The notes under the pieces were generated by a model. It saw only the letters and a list, made by a program, of their open reading frames with translations. It did not search any database and was not told where the DNA came from. From an uncultured Rickettsiales bacterium (lineage in GTDB: Bacteria > Pseudomonadota > Alphaproteobacteria > UBA8366), in the NCBI GenBank assembly GCA_913046825.1, contig CAJWTF010000005.1, positions 4,877 through 68,876 on the forward strand: a DNA stretch of 64,000 nt. Direction: 5' to 3'. This document shows positions 53,651 through 63,197 of this stretch, piece by piece. Each line of letters begins with the position of its first letter. The first letter of the stretch is position 1. Position numbers and translations under genes: made by a program.

Positions 53651-54859
53651 ATGGGAAGGATTCCCGTGCCTCTCAAGCTCGCTGCATTCGCCCGGCCCGA
53701 AGCGCCGGCCTTCCTGCTCCTGTTCACTTTGGACAACCTGGCGCGTGCGATGCTGGTGACCGTTGTGCCGCTGCAAGCCTACGCGCTGCTGGCTGACGCA
53801 CAAAAGGTCAGCGTCCTGTATTTCATCGCGGGCACAATCGGGCTTTGCGGGAGTTTGACCGTCCCCTTTCTGGTGACCCGTCTTTACCGTCGGGGCACGT
53901 TGACGTTCGGATTTGGTTGCTGGCTGTTAGCAGCGCTACTCTTGGGACAAGAACAGCTTTGGTACCTTGTACCCGGACTCGCCTTGCAGATGTTCGCCGG
54001 CGCATCCGTGACCATCTGTCTCAATCTGTATGTGCTCGACAACGTTCCAAAAGATAATTTCACCCGCTTCGAGCCAACGCGGATGTTCCTTGCCGGGATC
54101 GGCTGGATCTCCGGTCCCGTCGTCGGCGTCTATCTCTCGACCCGAGTGGTCTCCTGGGCGCCCTATCTGTTGAGCGCTGCTTTCATGGGCACGATGTATC
54201 TCTATTTCCGCTATCTGCGCGTGCCGCGCGCGCGCGTCAATCCAAGCGCATCACGACCACAAGCAAACCCAGTCAAATTTGTGCGGCGCTTCTTTCAACA
54301 ACCTCGACTTGCCCTTGCCTGGGGCCTATCCGTCGGTCGATCCGCTTGGTGGAATATGTTTTACATCTACGCACCGATCTTCGCGGTTGCGACAGGGCTT
54401 GGCGACGAAGCGGGCGGCATCATTTCCTCGTTAGGCTCGGTCGGGCTGTTTACCGTCATGCTTTGGGGACGGGTTGGCCGGCAAATGGGAATTCGCTGGC
54501 TGCTGATCTTTGGCTACGGGCTGACAGGGATTATCTCGATCCTCGTCGGGTTATTGATGGGCTCCCCATGGGTGGGCGCGGCACTGCTGGTCGCCGCCGC
54601 ATTCGCCGCCAGCATTACGGATGGCCCAGGAAACGTGCCATTCATGCGTTCGGTTCACCCACACGAGCGGTCGGCCATGACCAGTGTCTATTCGACTTAC
54701 CGCGAGGCTTCCCGACTCAGCATGCCCGCCGCTTATTCCCTGGTCTTACTCGTTTTCCCGCTACCGGCGGTTTTCCTGGCCAGTGGTGGCATTATGCTCG
54801 GGCTGGCGGGATTATCCCGATACTTACCCCGCCGTTTCGGTCTCGACCGGCGCACATGA
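53651..54859 (+). CDS. MFS transporter
   Basis: A 402-residue protein with about 12 membrane segments. It opens with LLFTLDNLARAMLVTVVPLQAYALL and has the motif-A-like region TRLYRRGTLTFGFGCW, VGRSAWWNMFYIYAPIFAVATGLGDEAGG at the start of the second half, and FMRSVHPHERSAMTSVYSTYREAS. It resembles general sugar or drug MFS carriers rather than DHA2 pumps. The substrate is unknown. An AGGATTCCC lies downstream of the start, so the start is chosen by the first Met with a hydrophobic lead. Confidence 0.87.
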   Translation: MGRIPVPLKLAAFARPEAPAFLLLFTLDNLARAMLVTVVPLQAYALLADAQKVSVLYFIAGTIGLCGSLTVPFLVTRLYRRGTLTFGFGCWLLAALLLGQEQLWYLVPGLALQMFAGASVTICLNLYVLDNVPKDNFTRFEPTRMFLAGIGWISGPVVGVYLSTRVVSWAPYLLSAAFMGTMYLYFRYLRVPRARVNPSASRPQANPVKFVRRFFQQPRLALAWGLSVGRSAWWNMFYIYAPIFAVATGLGDEAGGIISSLGSVGLFTVMLWGRVGRQMGIRWLLIFGYGLTGIISILVGLLMGSPWVGAALLVAAAFAASITDGPGNVPFMRSVHPHERSAMTSVYSTYREASRLSMPAAYSLVLLVFPLPAVFLASGGIMLGLAGLSRYLPRRFGLDRRT

Positions 54860-54865
54860 AGCGGA

Positions 54866-56017
54866 CTACTCAAGCGTTTCAAACAGGCGCACCCAAAGCT
54901 TGGTCATCGGTTCGATCGACGAGAAGTAGATCGTCTCGTCCAACGTATGCGCGCCATGGCCGTCAGCGCCGAGCCCGTCCAACGTCGGAATACCGAGAGC
55001 GGCGGTAAAGTTACCGTCGCTGCCGCCGCCGGTCGCAGTATCCTGCAAGTCGAACCCGATCTCCGCCGCCAATCCCCGCGCGTGCTCGAAAAGGTCGGTG
55101 ATCCCAGCGTCTTTCTTGTAGGGCGGCCGGTTGAGCCCGCCGGAGATTTCTAGCGTCACATCCGGATTGTAAGGCTTCAGGTTCAGAATTTTATTCACGT
55201 ATTCTTCTGCCAATTCCGGTGTCGGCATACGGAGGTCGACACCGATGATGCATTCCCCTGGCACCACGTTGATGCCGGTGCCACCGTGAACCTCACCGAC
55301 ATTCGTCGTAATGCCGATATCGTAATTCGTCATCGCCTCAATATCGACGATCTGGCGCGCCATCTCCAGGATCGCACTGCGACCGTCCTGATGGCGCAAC
55401 CCGCTATGGGATTGTCGGCCGATGGTGCGGATATCGAACCGGGCAGCGCCCTTGCGTTCAGTTACGCATTTATTGCCGTCCCGCGCCGGCTCCGTCACCA
55501 GCACGTATTTATGTTTCTTCGCCTCATCCTCGATCATCGCTTGAGAGGTCGGGCTGCCAACTTCCTCTTCCGGCACGTACAGGAACGTTATGGGAAGCTT
55601 CGATGATTTTCCCTGCCGCACCAGATGCTGATAGGCGTAATAGGCCATATGCGCCCCCGCCTTCATGTCGTAGATGCCGGGACCCTGGACATGATCATCC
55701 TCGCGCTTCCACGGCAGGACTTCATCGATCAGCCCCATGGGATGGACGGTATCGAGGTGGGAGAGCACCAGGATACCGGGCTCTTCTCCCGGATGGCCCC
55801 AGCTGGTTTTGGCTTTCAGGATATCGCCGTAGCCGTCGCGGCCCGGCACGCGGACGATTTCAGCCCCCAACGCCTGGATCGACTTCTCAACCAGATCGAC
55901 CAGTTTGTTGACCTCTTCGCCCTCATGGCTCGGCGTTTCGATATCCACCCAGGTCTTGATTCCCGCCAGAATTTCCTCCGGATCGATGACCGGTTGATTC
56001 GATACCCGTTCGTCCAT
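54866..56017 (-). CDS. M20-family metallopeptidase (glutamate carboxypeptidase-like)
   Basis: A protein of about 383 residues with the M20 di-zinc fold. The first zinc His is in LVLSHLDTVHPMG, the bridging Asp in GPGIYDMKAGAHM, the catalytic Glu pair in YVPEEEVGS, a zinc ligand in VTEPARDGN, and the last His in GADGHGAHTLDETIYF. The dimerisation lid includes the GxxSHSG motif. It resembles CPG2-like carboxypeptidases that cleave C-terminal glutamate or related amides; specificity is open. I chose ATG 56017 with GGGA upstream. No signal peptide is seen. Confidence 0.9.
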   Translation of the reverse strand: MDERVSNQPVIDPEEILAGIKTWVDIETPSHEGEEVNKLVDLVEKSIQALGAEIVRVPGRDGYGDILKAKTSWGHPGEEPGILVLSHLDTVHPMGLIDEVLPWKREDDHVQGPGIYDMKAGAHMAYYAYQHLVRQGKSSKLPITFLYVPEEEVGSPTSQAMIEDEAKKHKYVLVTEPARDGNKCVTERKGAARFDIRTIGRQSHSGLRHQDGRSAILEMARQIVDIEAMTNYDIGITTNVGEVHGGTGINVVPGECIIGVDLRMPTPELAEEYVNKILNLKPYNPDVTLEISGGLNRPPYKKDAGITDLFEHARGLAAEIGFDLQDTATGGGSDGNFTAALGIPTLDGLGADGHGAHTLDETIYFSSIEPMTKLWVRLFETLE

Positions 56018-56209
56018 TCCCAATTCGCCTCCCAGTGCTAAATGGTATCTCGGTCGCCGCACGCTTTAGCTGTACAAGCGACCTTATGAGACCGGGATTT
56101 GGCAATGCCGGGGAAGTTCTGTCAAATACGTCACGCTCACGGTGGCATGCAGGGACACGCTGCGAGGAATACAACAACGGTCGATACGAACGGCCCTGGG
56201 AGAAAAAAT
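56018..56209. promoter_or_regulatory. Divergent promoter region (M20 peptidase / acyl-CoA dehydrogenase)
   Basis: This 192-base gap separates two opposing starts and must contain both promoters. An open plus-strand frame crosses it but has no family text. GGGAGAAA lies before the dehydrogenase ATG at 56210. Confidence 0.4.
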
Positions 56210-57445
56210 ATGGATTTCGAATATTCGGAACGCACCATGAAACTTCGACGCGAAGTCGAGGAGTTCATGGATGCACACATTTATCCGAACGAGGACCTCT
56301 ATTACGAACAGCTCAATGAAGGTGAGTCCCGCTGGGAAACACCGCCGATCCTGGAAGAGCTAAAGGCCAAGGCGAAATCCGCCGGTCTCTGGAACATGTT
56401 CCTGCCGGAAAGCGAGCGCGGTGCCGGGCTTACCAATATGGAATACACGCCGCTTTGCGAGATCATGGGTAAAGTTCATTTCGCGGGCGAGGTTTTCAAC
56501 TGCTCCGCCCCCGATACCGGCAATATGGAGACGATCGAGCGCTACGGCACCGAAGAGCACAAGAAGCAGTGGCTGGAGCCATTGTTGAATGGCGAAATCC
56601 GCTCCGCCTTCGCGATGACCGAGCCTGCCGTGGCATCTTCCGATGCGATGAACATCGAATCGCGGATTGAGCGCGACGGCGACGAATATGTCCTCAACGG
56701 TCGCAAATGGTGGACGTCGGGTATCGGCGATCCGCGCTGTAAGATCATCATCTTCATGGCGAAGAATGATCCGAAAGCGGAGCCCTATAAGCAACAATCG
56801 ATGATCCTGGTCCCGGCCGACACCCCTGGGATCAAGGTGCATCGAATGCTGACCGTGATGGGTTACGACGATGCACCGCACGGCCACGGCGAAGTCGAGT
56901 TCAAGGACGTGCGCGTCCCTGTCTCAAATATGCTGCTTGGCGAAGGTCGCGGCTTCGAGATTGCTCAGGGCCGCCTCGGGCCGGGGCGTATCCACCACTG
57001 CATGCGTTTAATCGGTGTCGCCGAACGCGCCCTCGAGCTGATGTGTAAGCGGGCGACCCAACGCACGACCTGGGGCAAAACCCTGGCGGAACGCGGCGTC
57101 ACCCAAGAACGGATCGCACAAGCCCGCATCGATATCGAGATGCATCGTCTGTTGGTGTTGAAGGCCGCGTACATGATGGACACGGTCGGCAACAAGGCCG
57201 CACGCCAAGAGATCGCGATGATTAAGGTCGCGGCCCCGAACATGGCGCTCAACATCATCGACAACGCCATGCAGTTGCACGGCGGCGGCGCCATGAGCCA
57301 GGAGTTCCCACTCGCCTATATGTGGGCCCGGGCCCGCGCGCTCCGCTTCGCCGACGGCCCGGACGAGGTGCATCGCCAGCAAATCGCTCGTTTGGAACTG
57401 CGGGCTCAGCAAAACTGGACGCCACGCGGTAAGGACGTTGATTAG
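56210..57445 (+). CDS. Acyl-CoA dehydrogenase
   Basis: A 411-residue acyl-CoA dehydrogenase. Landmarks are [40 protein letters not shown] (FAD region), [37 protein letters not shown] and [19 protein letters not shown]. The G-G-x pattern in [10 protein letters not shown] follows the family. The family catalytic Glu could not be placed by eye. Such long-N-terminus members are common in CaiA/ACAD10-like groups that act on branched or hydroxy-acyl-CoA esters. I chose ATG 56210 because homology starts there. It is convergent with nothing nearby and followed by a repeat-bearing gap. Confidence 0.92.
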   Translation: MDFEYSERTMKLRREVEEFMDAHIYPNEDLYYEQLNEGESRWETPPILEELKAKAKSAGLWNMFLPESERGAGLTNMEYTPLCEIMGKVHFAGEVFNCSAPDTGNMETIERYGTEEHKKQWLEPLLNGEIRSAFAMTEPAVASSDAMNIESRIERDGDEYVLNGRKWWTSGIGDPRCKIIIFMAKNDPKAEPYKQQSMILVPADTPGIKVHRMLTVMGYDDAPHGHGEVEFKDVRVPVSNMLLGEGRGFEIAQGRLGPGRIHHCMRLIGVAERALELMCKRATQRTTWGKTLAERGVTQERIAQARIDIEMHRLLVLKAAYMMDTVGNKAARQEIAMIKVAAPNMALNIIDNAMQLHGGGAMSQEFPLAYMWARARALRFADGPDEVHRQQIARLELRAQQNWTPRGKDVD

Positions 57446-57815
57446 TTAGAAACGCCTGTTATCCAACCATTCGCGTCATTCCGGACGGCCCATGGGGCCG
57501 ATCCGGAATTAGGGCCTGAGCATTACCCAAGCGCGGTTTTTAGTTTGGCTGGCCTCAGGCTATAATTACGGGTTCCTGCTTTGCGGGCCCTGGAATGACG
57601 TGAGATGGCAAGGCCCCTTTGGCATAATTTTTCTAATCCGAAATCGTAAAAATTCCTCGTTTTAACGACACGTATTAGCGCCCACCTTCCAAGCAAGCAT
57701 TAGTATTATTGCTCGATGGGAGCTCAGACGTGTTGACATATTCGAAAATCATCTCGCGGTTCGACGGCATTTCAATGCCGTCCCTCAATCGCAATCACAG
57801 AACACTTTTAAGCCC
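57446..57815. other. 370-base gap with a palindromic repeat and a likely promoter
   Basis: The first half contains the inverted repeat 57474-57600. The second half is AT-rich (for example GGCATAATTTTTC) and then TTGACATATTC, a possible -35 box for the small gene at 57816. A short frame LTYSKIISRFDGIS lies just upstream of that gene in another frame and may be a lost N-terminus. Confidence 0.5.
57474..57600. repeat. Imperfect inverted repeat
   Basis: CGTCATTCC (57474-57482) pairs with GGAATGACG (57592-57600). Inside, GCCTGAG (57514-57520) pairs with CTCAGGC (57554-57560), and short GGCCC/GGGCC stretches also pair. The CGTCATTCC ends resemble dispersed palindromes common in alphaproteobacteria. 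It may also help end transcription of the acyl-CoA dehydrogenase. Confidence 0.55.
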
Positions 57816-57998
57816 GTGGCGTCATTCATCCGTTGGCTTGGCGAGCGCCGCAAGAGACAGACCGTGGCCCAACTTAAGCCGGCTCTAATCACCGATGTAG
57901 GGCTCAAGCGGATCGGCGATATTGTTATCCCGGCGGAGACGCCCGATCGCGCCAACGACGATTGCGCGGACATTTTTATCAGTCGCCGCGCGGCGTAA
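57816..57998 (+). CDS. Possible DUF1127-like small protein
   Basis: A 60-residue frame from GTG: FIRWLGERRKRQTVAQLKPALITDVGLKRIGDIVIPAE and a tail ending in ISRRAA. The RRKRQTVAQLK...TDVGLKR pattern resembles DUF1127 (RRxRxxLxxLxDxxLxDIGLxR), with the central segment about three residues short. A likely earlier N-terminus is in another frame, so the gene may be damaged. It is not clearly related to the DUF1127 gene at 48332. Function is unknown. Confidence 0.5.
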   Translation: MASFIRWLGERRKRQTVAQLKPALITDVGLKRIGDIVIPAETPDRANDDCADIFISRRAA

Positions 57999-58077
57999 CG
58001 TGCCGGCGAAATTGCCCCGGCACCGCACCGTCCTATTCTCCATAGCCAAGATTGCCGGCTATCGGAGATAGGACGCT

Positions 58078-58611
58078 ATGCTCGCACACCCTCATATACT
58101 GGCGCAGTACAACGCTTGGGCGAATCAACGCCTGCACAGCATTTGCGCCGAGTTATCAGCCGAACAGGTCGCCGAAGATCGCGGCGCCTTCTTCGGCTCG
58201 ATCCTGGGGACGCTAAACCACCTATTGCTGGTCGATATCCTCTACCGCGAGCGTATCGAGGGAATCGATTCCACGTTCACAGGGTTGGACGAAATTCTAC
58301 ACACAGATTTGGCTGCTCTTTCCGCCCATCACGCAGAGGAAGACGCCCGCTGGATTGCACTCACAAAGGACGTAGATGTCGATCGCCTCAACGAGCCCTT
58401 CGTGTTCTGGACCCTCGGCCTCGACAACCGCGACCGGCGTGAAGTGCCGAAACACATTTATTTCACCAATCTCGCCCAGCATCAGGCACACCATCGCGGA
58501 CAGACCCACAACATGGTCAGCCAAGCCGGATTGAAGCCGCCATCACTTGGCTACATTGATTTCCGCATGAAGCTGGACCGCTCGCTGATCACCACCCCAG
58601 ACGAGACCTAA
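58078..58611 (+). CDS. DinB-family metal-binding protein
   Basis: A 177-residue four-helix DinB/YfiT-like protein. The metal-site His are placed as expected: His in TLNHLLLVDILY and the HQAHHRGQ motif near the C-terminus. The N-terminal helix AQYNAWANQRLHSI is the family start. DinB-like proteins bind a metal and act in thiol transfer, stress or unknown chemistry; they are not DNA polymerase IV. It is followed three bases later by a flavin monooxygenase, suggesting a two-gene operon. Confidence 0.92.
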   Translation: MLAHPHILAQYNAWANQRLHSICAELSAEQVAEDRGAFFGSILGTLNHLLLVDILYRERIEGIDSTFTGLDEILHTDLAALSAHHAEEDARWIALTKDVDVDRLNEPFVFWTLGLDNRDRREVPKHIYFTNLAQHQAHHRGQTHNMVSQAGLKPPSLGYIDFRMKLDRSLITTPDET

Positions 58612-58614
58612 TAG

Positions 58615-59841
58615 ATGGCGGATGTCGTCATCGTGGGCGGTGGCCAAGCCGGACTCGCCGCCAGCGTCTGTCTCTCCAAACTCGGCATTGACCATCTCGT
58701 CTTGGAGAAAGGAGAGGTTGGCGGGAGTTGGCGCCGCCAACGGTGGGACAGCTTTTATATGAACACGCCAAACTGGACCCTGAACCTACCGGGACAGGAT
58801 TACGACGGCTCCGACCCGGACGGGTTTATGAACCGCGACGAATTCGTCGACCTCTTGGCGGGGTACGCGAAACGCTTTGCGGTCCCGCTGCGCCTGGGCG
58901 TCGAAGTGACAAGGACCTCACCGATGGGGACCGGCTGGACGCTTGAGACTTCGGACGGCCCGTTGACGGCGCGGGCCTTGATCATAGCAACTTCAACCTA
59001 TCAAGTTCCAAGCATTCCGGCAGTCGCCAGGAACCTCTCACCCGATATCGTCTCGCTCAGCGCCGCCGACTACCGCAAGCCCGACATGTTACCGCCCGGA
59101 AAGGCACTGGTCGTCGGCTCCGCGCAATCCGGCATGCAGATTGTCGAGGACCTGCATGCGGCGGGCCGGGATGTCTTTCTCGCGGTCGGCGAAGCCGGGC
59201 GGGTGCCCCGTCGCTATCGGGGCCGTGATCTGAATTATTGGTACGACAAGACCGGGTTGATGGATCGCAAGGCAAGTGACTTGGCGGACCCGCGCCGCAA
59301 GTTTGGCGGGCAACCGCAAATCGCCGCCTGGCACACAATCAGCCTGCAAGGTTTTCACCGAAATGGCATCCGCCTGCTAGGCCGGGTCGACGGCATTGAC
59401 GGTACGATGCTCCATTTACGCAAGGACTTACGGCAGAACATCGCGGCGGCTGACCAGCATTCGGAAAAATTCTGCCGCGATGTCGACACCTATATCGAGC
59501 GGAATGGCCTTTCATTCCCAGCAGACGAAGGCGACGACCCTATCCATGCAGCCCTAGACGATTTAGAGCAGGTTCCGGAGCCCGGCACACTCTATCTAGC
59601 CAGCGAAGGTATATCGTCGGTGATTTGGGCGACCGGCTTTCGTTACGATTATTCTTGGATTGAGGCGGATGTGACCGATGAGGTCGGCTACCCGGTGACG
59701 GAGCGCGGCGAGACGACGGCAGCCGGGCTTTACTTCCTCGGCCTCAATTTCCTGCACACACGAAAATCCGGCATCGTCTATGGTGTCGGCGCTGATGCGG
59801 AACACGTCGCAGACCGCATCGGCATCTACCTCGGCAAATAG
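58615..59841 (+). CDS. Flavin-containing monooxygenase (CzcO-like)
   Basis: A 408-residue FAD/NADPH-binding monooxygenase-like protein. The FAD motif GGGQAGLAASVCLSK starts at residue 8, GGSWRRQRWDSFYMNTPNW is the CzcO/FMO-type block, and VVGSAQSGMQIVEDLH is the NADPH motif. WATGFRYDYSWIE and GLNFLHTRKSGIVYGVGAD lie near the end. Members oxidise N, S or Baeyer-Villiger substrates. It starts 3 bases after the DinB gene and meets the convergent SnoaL gene at its stop. The substrate is unknown. Confidence 0.9.
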   Translation: MADVVIVGGGQAGLAASVCLSKLGIDHLVLEKGEVGGSWRRQRWDSFYMNTPNWTLNLPGQDYDGSDPDGFMNRDEFVDLLAGYAKRFAVPLRLGVEVTRTSPMGTGWTLETSDGPLTARALIIATSTYQVPSIPAVARNLSPDIVSLSAADYRKPDMLPPGKALVVGSAQSGMQIVEDLHAAGRDVFLAVGEAGRVPRRYRGRDLNYWYDKTGLMDRKASDLADPRRKFGGQPQIAAWHTISLQGFHRNGIRLLGRVDGIDGTMLHLRKDLRQNIAAADQHSEKFCRDVDTYIERNGLSFPADEGDDPIHAALDDLEQVPEPGTLYLASEGISSVIWATGFRYDYSWIEADVTDEVGYPVTERGETTAAGLYFLGLNFLHTRKSGIVYGVGADAEHVADRIGIYLGK

Positions 59842-59845
59842 GCTT

Positions 59846-60253
59846 CTAGCCGGATGGAAGTTCCATAAGCCGGTCGACCAGCGCCGTATCGAGATAAGCG
59901 GTTCCTTCAACGACCTTTCCGTCCTTGAAGGTCATCGCCCAGCTATAACGGTTGTGATAGGGCGTGCCGTCCGCCATTTTCCCGCTGCCGTCCCATCGAA
60001 AAACAAGCCGGTCGCCCTCTGTAATGATATCAACAATTTTGGGTGTTACCTGACCGTCGATGCGTTTGCCGATTTTTCGAACCGCGTCGTCGATAAAATC
60101 CTGCCGGCTTGTGTAGGTGCCGGAAACTTCGGTCGTCCCAATGACGGTCCAATTCACATTCTCATCGAGAATTTGGTAGAAGGCCTCAGGGTTGCCCAAT
60201 TGCCATTTGGCGACAGCGTCCTCAACGATTTTTCTATTTTGTTCCGCGCTCAC
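59846..60253 (-). CDS. SnoaL/limonene-epoxide-hydrolase-like protein (NTF2 fold)
   Basis: A 135-residue NTF2-like protein. The N-terminal helix is NRKIVEDAVAKWQLGNPEAFYQILDENVNWTVIG, then SGTYTSRQDFIDD, and the barrel strands include DRLVFRWDGSGKMADGTPYHNRYSWAMTFKDGKVVEG. Many SnoaL relatives are steroid-like isomerases, epoxide hydrolases or orphan binding proteins; the active-site residues cannot be assigned. It diverges from a quinone oxidoreductase by 92 bases and converges with the flavin monooxygenase, 4 bases apart. Confidence 0.88.
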   Translation of the reverse strand: MSAEQNRKIVEDAVAKWQLGNPEAFYQILDENVNWTVIGTTEVSGTYTSRQDFIDDAVRKIGKRIDGQVTPKIVDIITEGDRLVFRWDGSGKMADGTPYHNRYSWAMTFKDGKVVEGTAYLDTALVDRLMELPSG

Positions 60254-60345
60254 GATATTGCCCTTCCGTTTGTTTGCGTCAGTTTACGATATGGCACGCC
60301 CACGGTTCTGGGCGATACCAATGAACGATTGAAAGGAAGTATGTA

Positions 60346-61284
60346 ATGCGGGCAGTGGGATTGATAACACACGGCGGACCCGAGGTCCTGCAGATTGTGG
60401 ACGTACCGGAAGTGCATGCGGGCCCAGGGCAGGTGCGGCTGCGGGTCCATGCGGCGGCGGTGAACCCGACCGACACGATGGCCCGCAACGGCGCGCGCGC
60501 AGAACAACAAAAGGCTGACCCACCACCCTATATCCCCGGCATGGATGCGGCAGGGATCGTCGATGAGGTGGGCGACGGCGTCACCACCGGCGTGAAGGTC
60601 GGCGATATGGTCATGGCCATGGTATGCCCGACTGCGAGCCACGGTGCGTATCGCGAGCAAATCGTCCTTGACCAGCGTGCGGTCGTCCCTGCCCCCGCCG
60701 GCACCACCCATGTGCAGGCTTGTAGCTTGCCGATGAACGGGCTGACGGCGCGGCAATCCCTCGACTTACTCAAACTCTCTCCGGGTCAGGTTTTGGCGGT
60801 GACGGGTGCTGCTGGCGCCTATGGCGGCTACGTCATTCAATTGGCAAAGAGCGAGGGCCTGACGGTGATCGCCGATGCATCGGATGCCGACCGCGAACTG
60901 GTCTCGTCGCTTGGCGCGGATATCATCGTCGCGCGCGGCAACGATGTCGCGACGCGGTTCCGCGAACATTACCCCGACGGTGTCGATGGTCTCGCAGACG
61001 GCGCGGTTCTGAACGAAGCAGTGATTCCAGCGGTTAAGGATGGCGGTGCTTATACATCGGTGCGCCACTTCATGGGCGAACCCCAGCGAGACATCTCCTT
61101 CACGGCCACCTCTGTGCGCAGCTACGACGGCGAGTATGAGAAATTAGACACGCTGCGACAGCAGGCGGAAGCAGGCATTCTGACCCTTCGCATCGCGGAC
61201 AGCATGCCCGCGGCGGAGGCAAGCGAAGCGCACCGGCGGCTCGAAGCCGGTGGTACGCGGGGAAGACTGGTGTTGGAATTCTAA
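60346..61284 (+). CDS. Zinc-free quinone oxidoreductase-like MDR
   Basis: A 312-residue medium-chain reductase. The GroES-like domain has [38 protein letters not shown] text, and the Rossmann domain has [21 protein letters not shown]. The catalytic/NADPH regions follow, with [20 protein letters not shown]. It belongs to the YhdH/QOR-like group. Probably reduces enones or quinones; the substrate is unknown. AAGGAAG precedes the ATG. A G/C hairpin lies after the stop. Confidence 0.9.
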   Translation: MRAVGLITHGGPEVLQIVDVPEVHAGPGQVRLRVHAAAVNPTDTMARNGARAEQQKADPPPYIPGMDAAGIVDEVGDGVTTGVKVGDMVMAMVCPTASHGAYREQIVLDQRAVVPAPAGTTHVQACSLPMNGLTARQSLDLLKLSPGQVLAVTGAAGAYGGYVIQLAKSEGLTVIADASDADRELVSSLGADIIVARGNDVATRFREHYPDGVDGLADGAVLNEAVIPAVKDGGAYTSVRHFMGEPQRDISFTATSVRSYDGEYEKLDTLRQQAEAGILTLRIADSMPAAEASEAHRRLEAGGTRGRLVLEF

Positions 61285-61296
61285 AGCGGTGCCGTT

Positions 61297-61316
61297 CCCC
61301 GGCCGGAGAGCCGGGG
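61297..61316. terminator. Short G/C hairpin between convergent genes
   Basis: CCCCGGC (61297-61303) pairs with GCCGGGG (61310-61316), loop of six. It lies between the quinone oxidoreductase and phosphotransferase stops. No T tract follows, so it may be a repeat fragment. Confidence 0.35.
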
Positions 61317-61386
61317 TCCAAGTTAGCGTCTGATTTTCATCACGGAACTAGGCCCCAGATAGCGCTGTCGCGTTTCCAGAAAATCC

Positions 61387-62472
61387 TTATTTCCGGCCGG
61401 CCTGCACCAACTCCCATGCGACCGTCGCGCGGTCGAGACATTGGCTGCCTAGCGCCAAGGCATCCGACGTAGGCGTGTTGCCTTGCAGGCCCCGATAGTA
61501 GACCCCTTGGACAATGGCGGCGAGGCGGAACAGCGACAGCACAAGATAGAAGTTCCAGTGCGGAATTTCCGTGAGGCCGCGCGCCTTGCAATAGCGTTTG
61601 ACGTAATCTTCCTCGCTCGGAATACCAGAGACTGCGGAATTATTTTCCATCAGATTTCCACGCCGGGGATCAGGTGCATAATAAGGCAGACAATTATAGG
61701 CGAGATCCGAATACGGATTGCCGAGCGTGCCCAACTCCCAATCGACAACCGCCAAAACATCGGCGCTATCATTAGCAAAAATTATGTTCTCCAAGCGGTA
61801 ATCGCCATGGGCGAGGCAGGTCAGGCTGTCGTCCGGCATGTTCTCCGGCAGCCAGGCCATGAGCTTGTCCATGACTGGGAGGTCCTCGGTCTTGCTGGCC
61901 TCGTATTGCTGCGACCAACGCCGCACTTGGCGTTCGCAATAACCGCCGGCGCGCCCAAAATCGCCGAGGCCGACCGCCGCGTAATCAATCTCGTGCAATT
62001 CGGCCAGTATATCGGCCATGTTGTTGTAAATTTCACCGCGCTCTTGCGCGCCCAGGTCCGGCAAGTCGACGCCGCGAAAGACCCGACCGTCCTTGAATTC
62101 CATGACGTAGAAAATTTGCCCGACGACCGACTCGTCCTCGCACAAGGCATAGGCTTTTGAGACCGGTACTCCGGTACTCGCGATGGCCGAGATGATATTG
62201 AATTCCCGATCAACCGCATGGGCCGAAGGCAGTAAGTCGCCCGGCGGTTTCTTGCGCAAGACGTAGCGCTTGCCGCCACCATCAGTGACCATGAAGGTCG
62301 GATTGGACATACCGCCGCGAAACTGACTGAGCTCGAGCGGCGATGTGAACCCTTCGACATTCTCCCGCATAAAAGCTTCCAACGCGGTGGTGTCGAATTT
62401 ATGGGCTTCCTGGATCGGGACCGTTTGGTCCGTCGGTGTAATTGCTGCGATTTCTTCCATGACGAGTCTCAT
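61387..62472 (-). CDS. Phosphotransferase family protein (aminoglycoside-phosphotransferase/ACAD10-like)
   Basis: A 361-residue kinase-like protein. The nucleotide loop region is FRGGMSNPTFMVTDGGGKRYVLRKKPPG, catalytic LAHGDYRLENIIF (Asp in HGDxxxxN) and DWELGTLGNPYSDLAY follow. The C-terminal TSDALALGSQCLDRATVAWELVQ is typical of proteins related to the kinase domain of human ACAD10. These are thought to phosphorylate hydroxyacyl-CoA or small alcohols so that a partner dehydrogenase can act; drug resistance is less likely. Starts at 62472 and 62460 are both possible. Confidence 0.87.
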   Translation of the reverse strand: MRLVMEEIAAITPTDQTVPIQEAHKFDTTALEAFMRENVEGFTSPLELSQFRGGMSNPTFMVTDGGGKRYVLRKKPPGDLLPSAHAVDREFNIISAIASTGVPVSKAYALCEDESVVGQIFYVMEFKDGRVFRGVDLPDLGAQERGEIYNNMADILAELHEIDYAAVGLGDFGRAGGYCERQVRRWSQQYEASKTEDLPVMDKLMAWLPENMPDDSLTCLAHGDYRLENIIFANDSADVLAVVDWELGTLGNPYSDLAYNCLPYYAPDPRRGNLMENNSAVSGIPSEEDYVKRYCKARGLTEIPHWNFYLVLSLFRLAAIVQGVYYRGLQGNTPTSDALALGSQCLDRATVAWELVQAGRK

Positions 62473-62516
62473 ATAGACCGGTTAAGAGCGATCGGAATAG
62501 GGCTAAGCAAAAAGAG

Positions 62517-62551
62517 AAGGCCCGGTCTGCTATTATGCGACCGGGCCTTTT
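62517..62551 (-). terminator. Terminator of tRNA-Ala
   Basis: An 11-bp perfect stem, AAGGCCCGGTC (62517-62527) with GACCGGGCCTT (62539-62549), loop of 11. On the minus strand the stem is followed by CTCTTTTTGC, a T-rich tail fitting intrinsic termination of the tRNA transcript. Confidence 0.85.
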
Positions 62552-62557
62552 CGAAAC

Positions 62558-62633
<76 letters not shown>

Positions 62634-63197
62634 TTACTTTATTTATCAACTGCTTACGGGGAGTTTGAAAACGACTAAAAACACTTGGTTGCAACTTGGT
62701 TGCATTGTTTTCAACAACTTCTTCAGGACTCCCCCATTTTTGCGGAATTTCGCCAATATACCGACAAGTTTCGGAAAAGCAATCTCAGGATTGCTCTTCT
62801 AACTTTTTTATATACTCAAAAATATCTTGTTCGAAATTCTTATATCTTTTCAATAGCTAATTATCCTTTGAGGCGACAATGGTTATTCAAATAAGCTCTC
62901 CGTAGATGCGCCTACCTTAAATGCGGTCGCCGCATTCAAAGCTTTTGATGATGGTCCTTTGCCTGGATGAAAACGAAGTTCATCCATCGCAAAAAAATGC
63001 TGCCTTTGCTTCTTTGCGGTTCATTGGCTTGTCTCTCTTCGAGAGAAGGCTGATTAGCCCCGCCATCATCACATCGGTTCGCTGTTTGAATGGACCACCG
63101 CCAGCAAATCGTTTTGAGTAAATTGCAGGATCTGTGTTCAGATGTGCGGTTTGTGTATATCCGTCGTCAGGTTTTTGGGAACGGAAGGCTGCTTGAT
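62634..63197. other. AT-rich gap between tRNA and insertion sequence
   Basis: About 560 bases. The first 300 are clearly more AT-rich than the rest of the window, with no believable gene; the stretch TTGGTTGCAACTTGGTTGCA contains a short direct repeat. This part should also include the tRNA promoter. The right part (about 62980-63197) holds the end of the IS: an open minus frame (62980-63258) continues the transposase C-terminal text in another frame. I could not find the IS terminal repeat because the other end is outside the window. Confidence 0.5.
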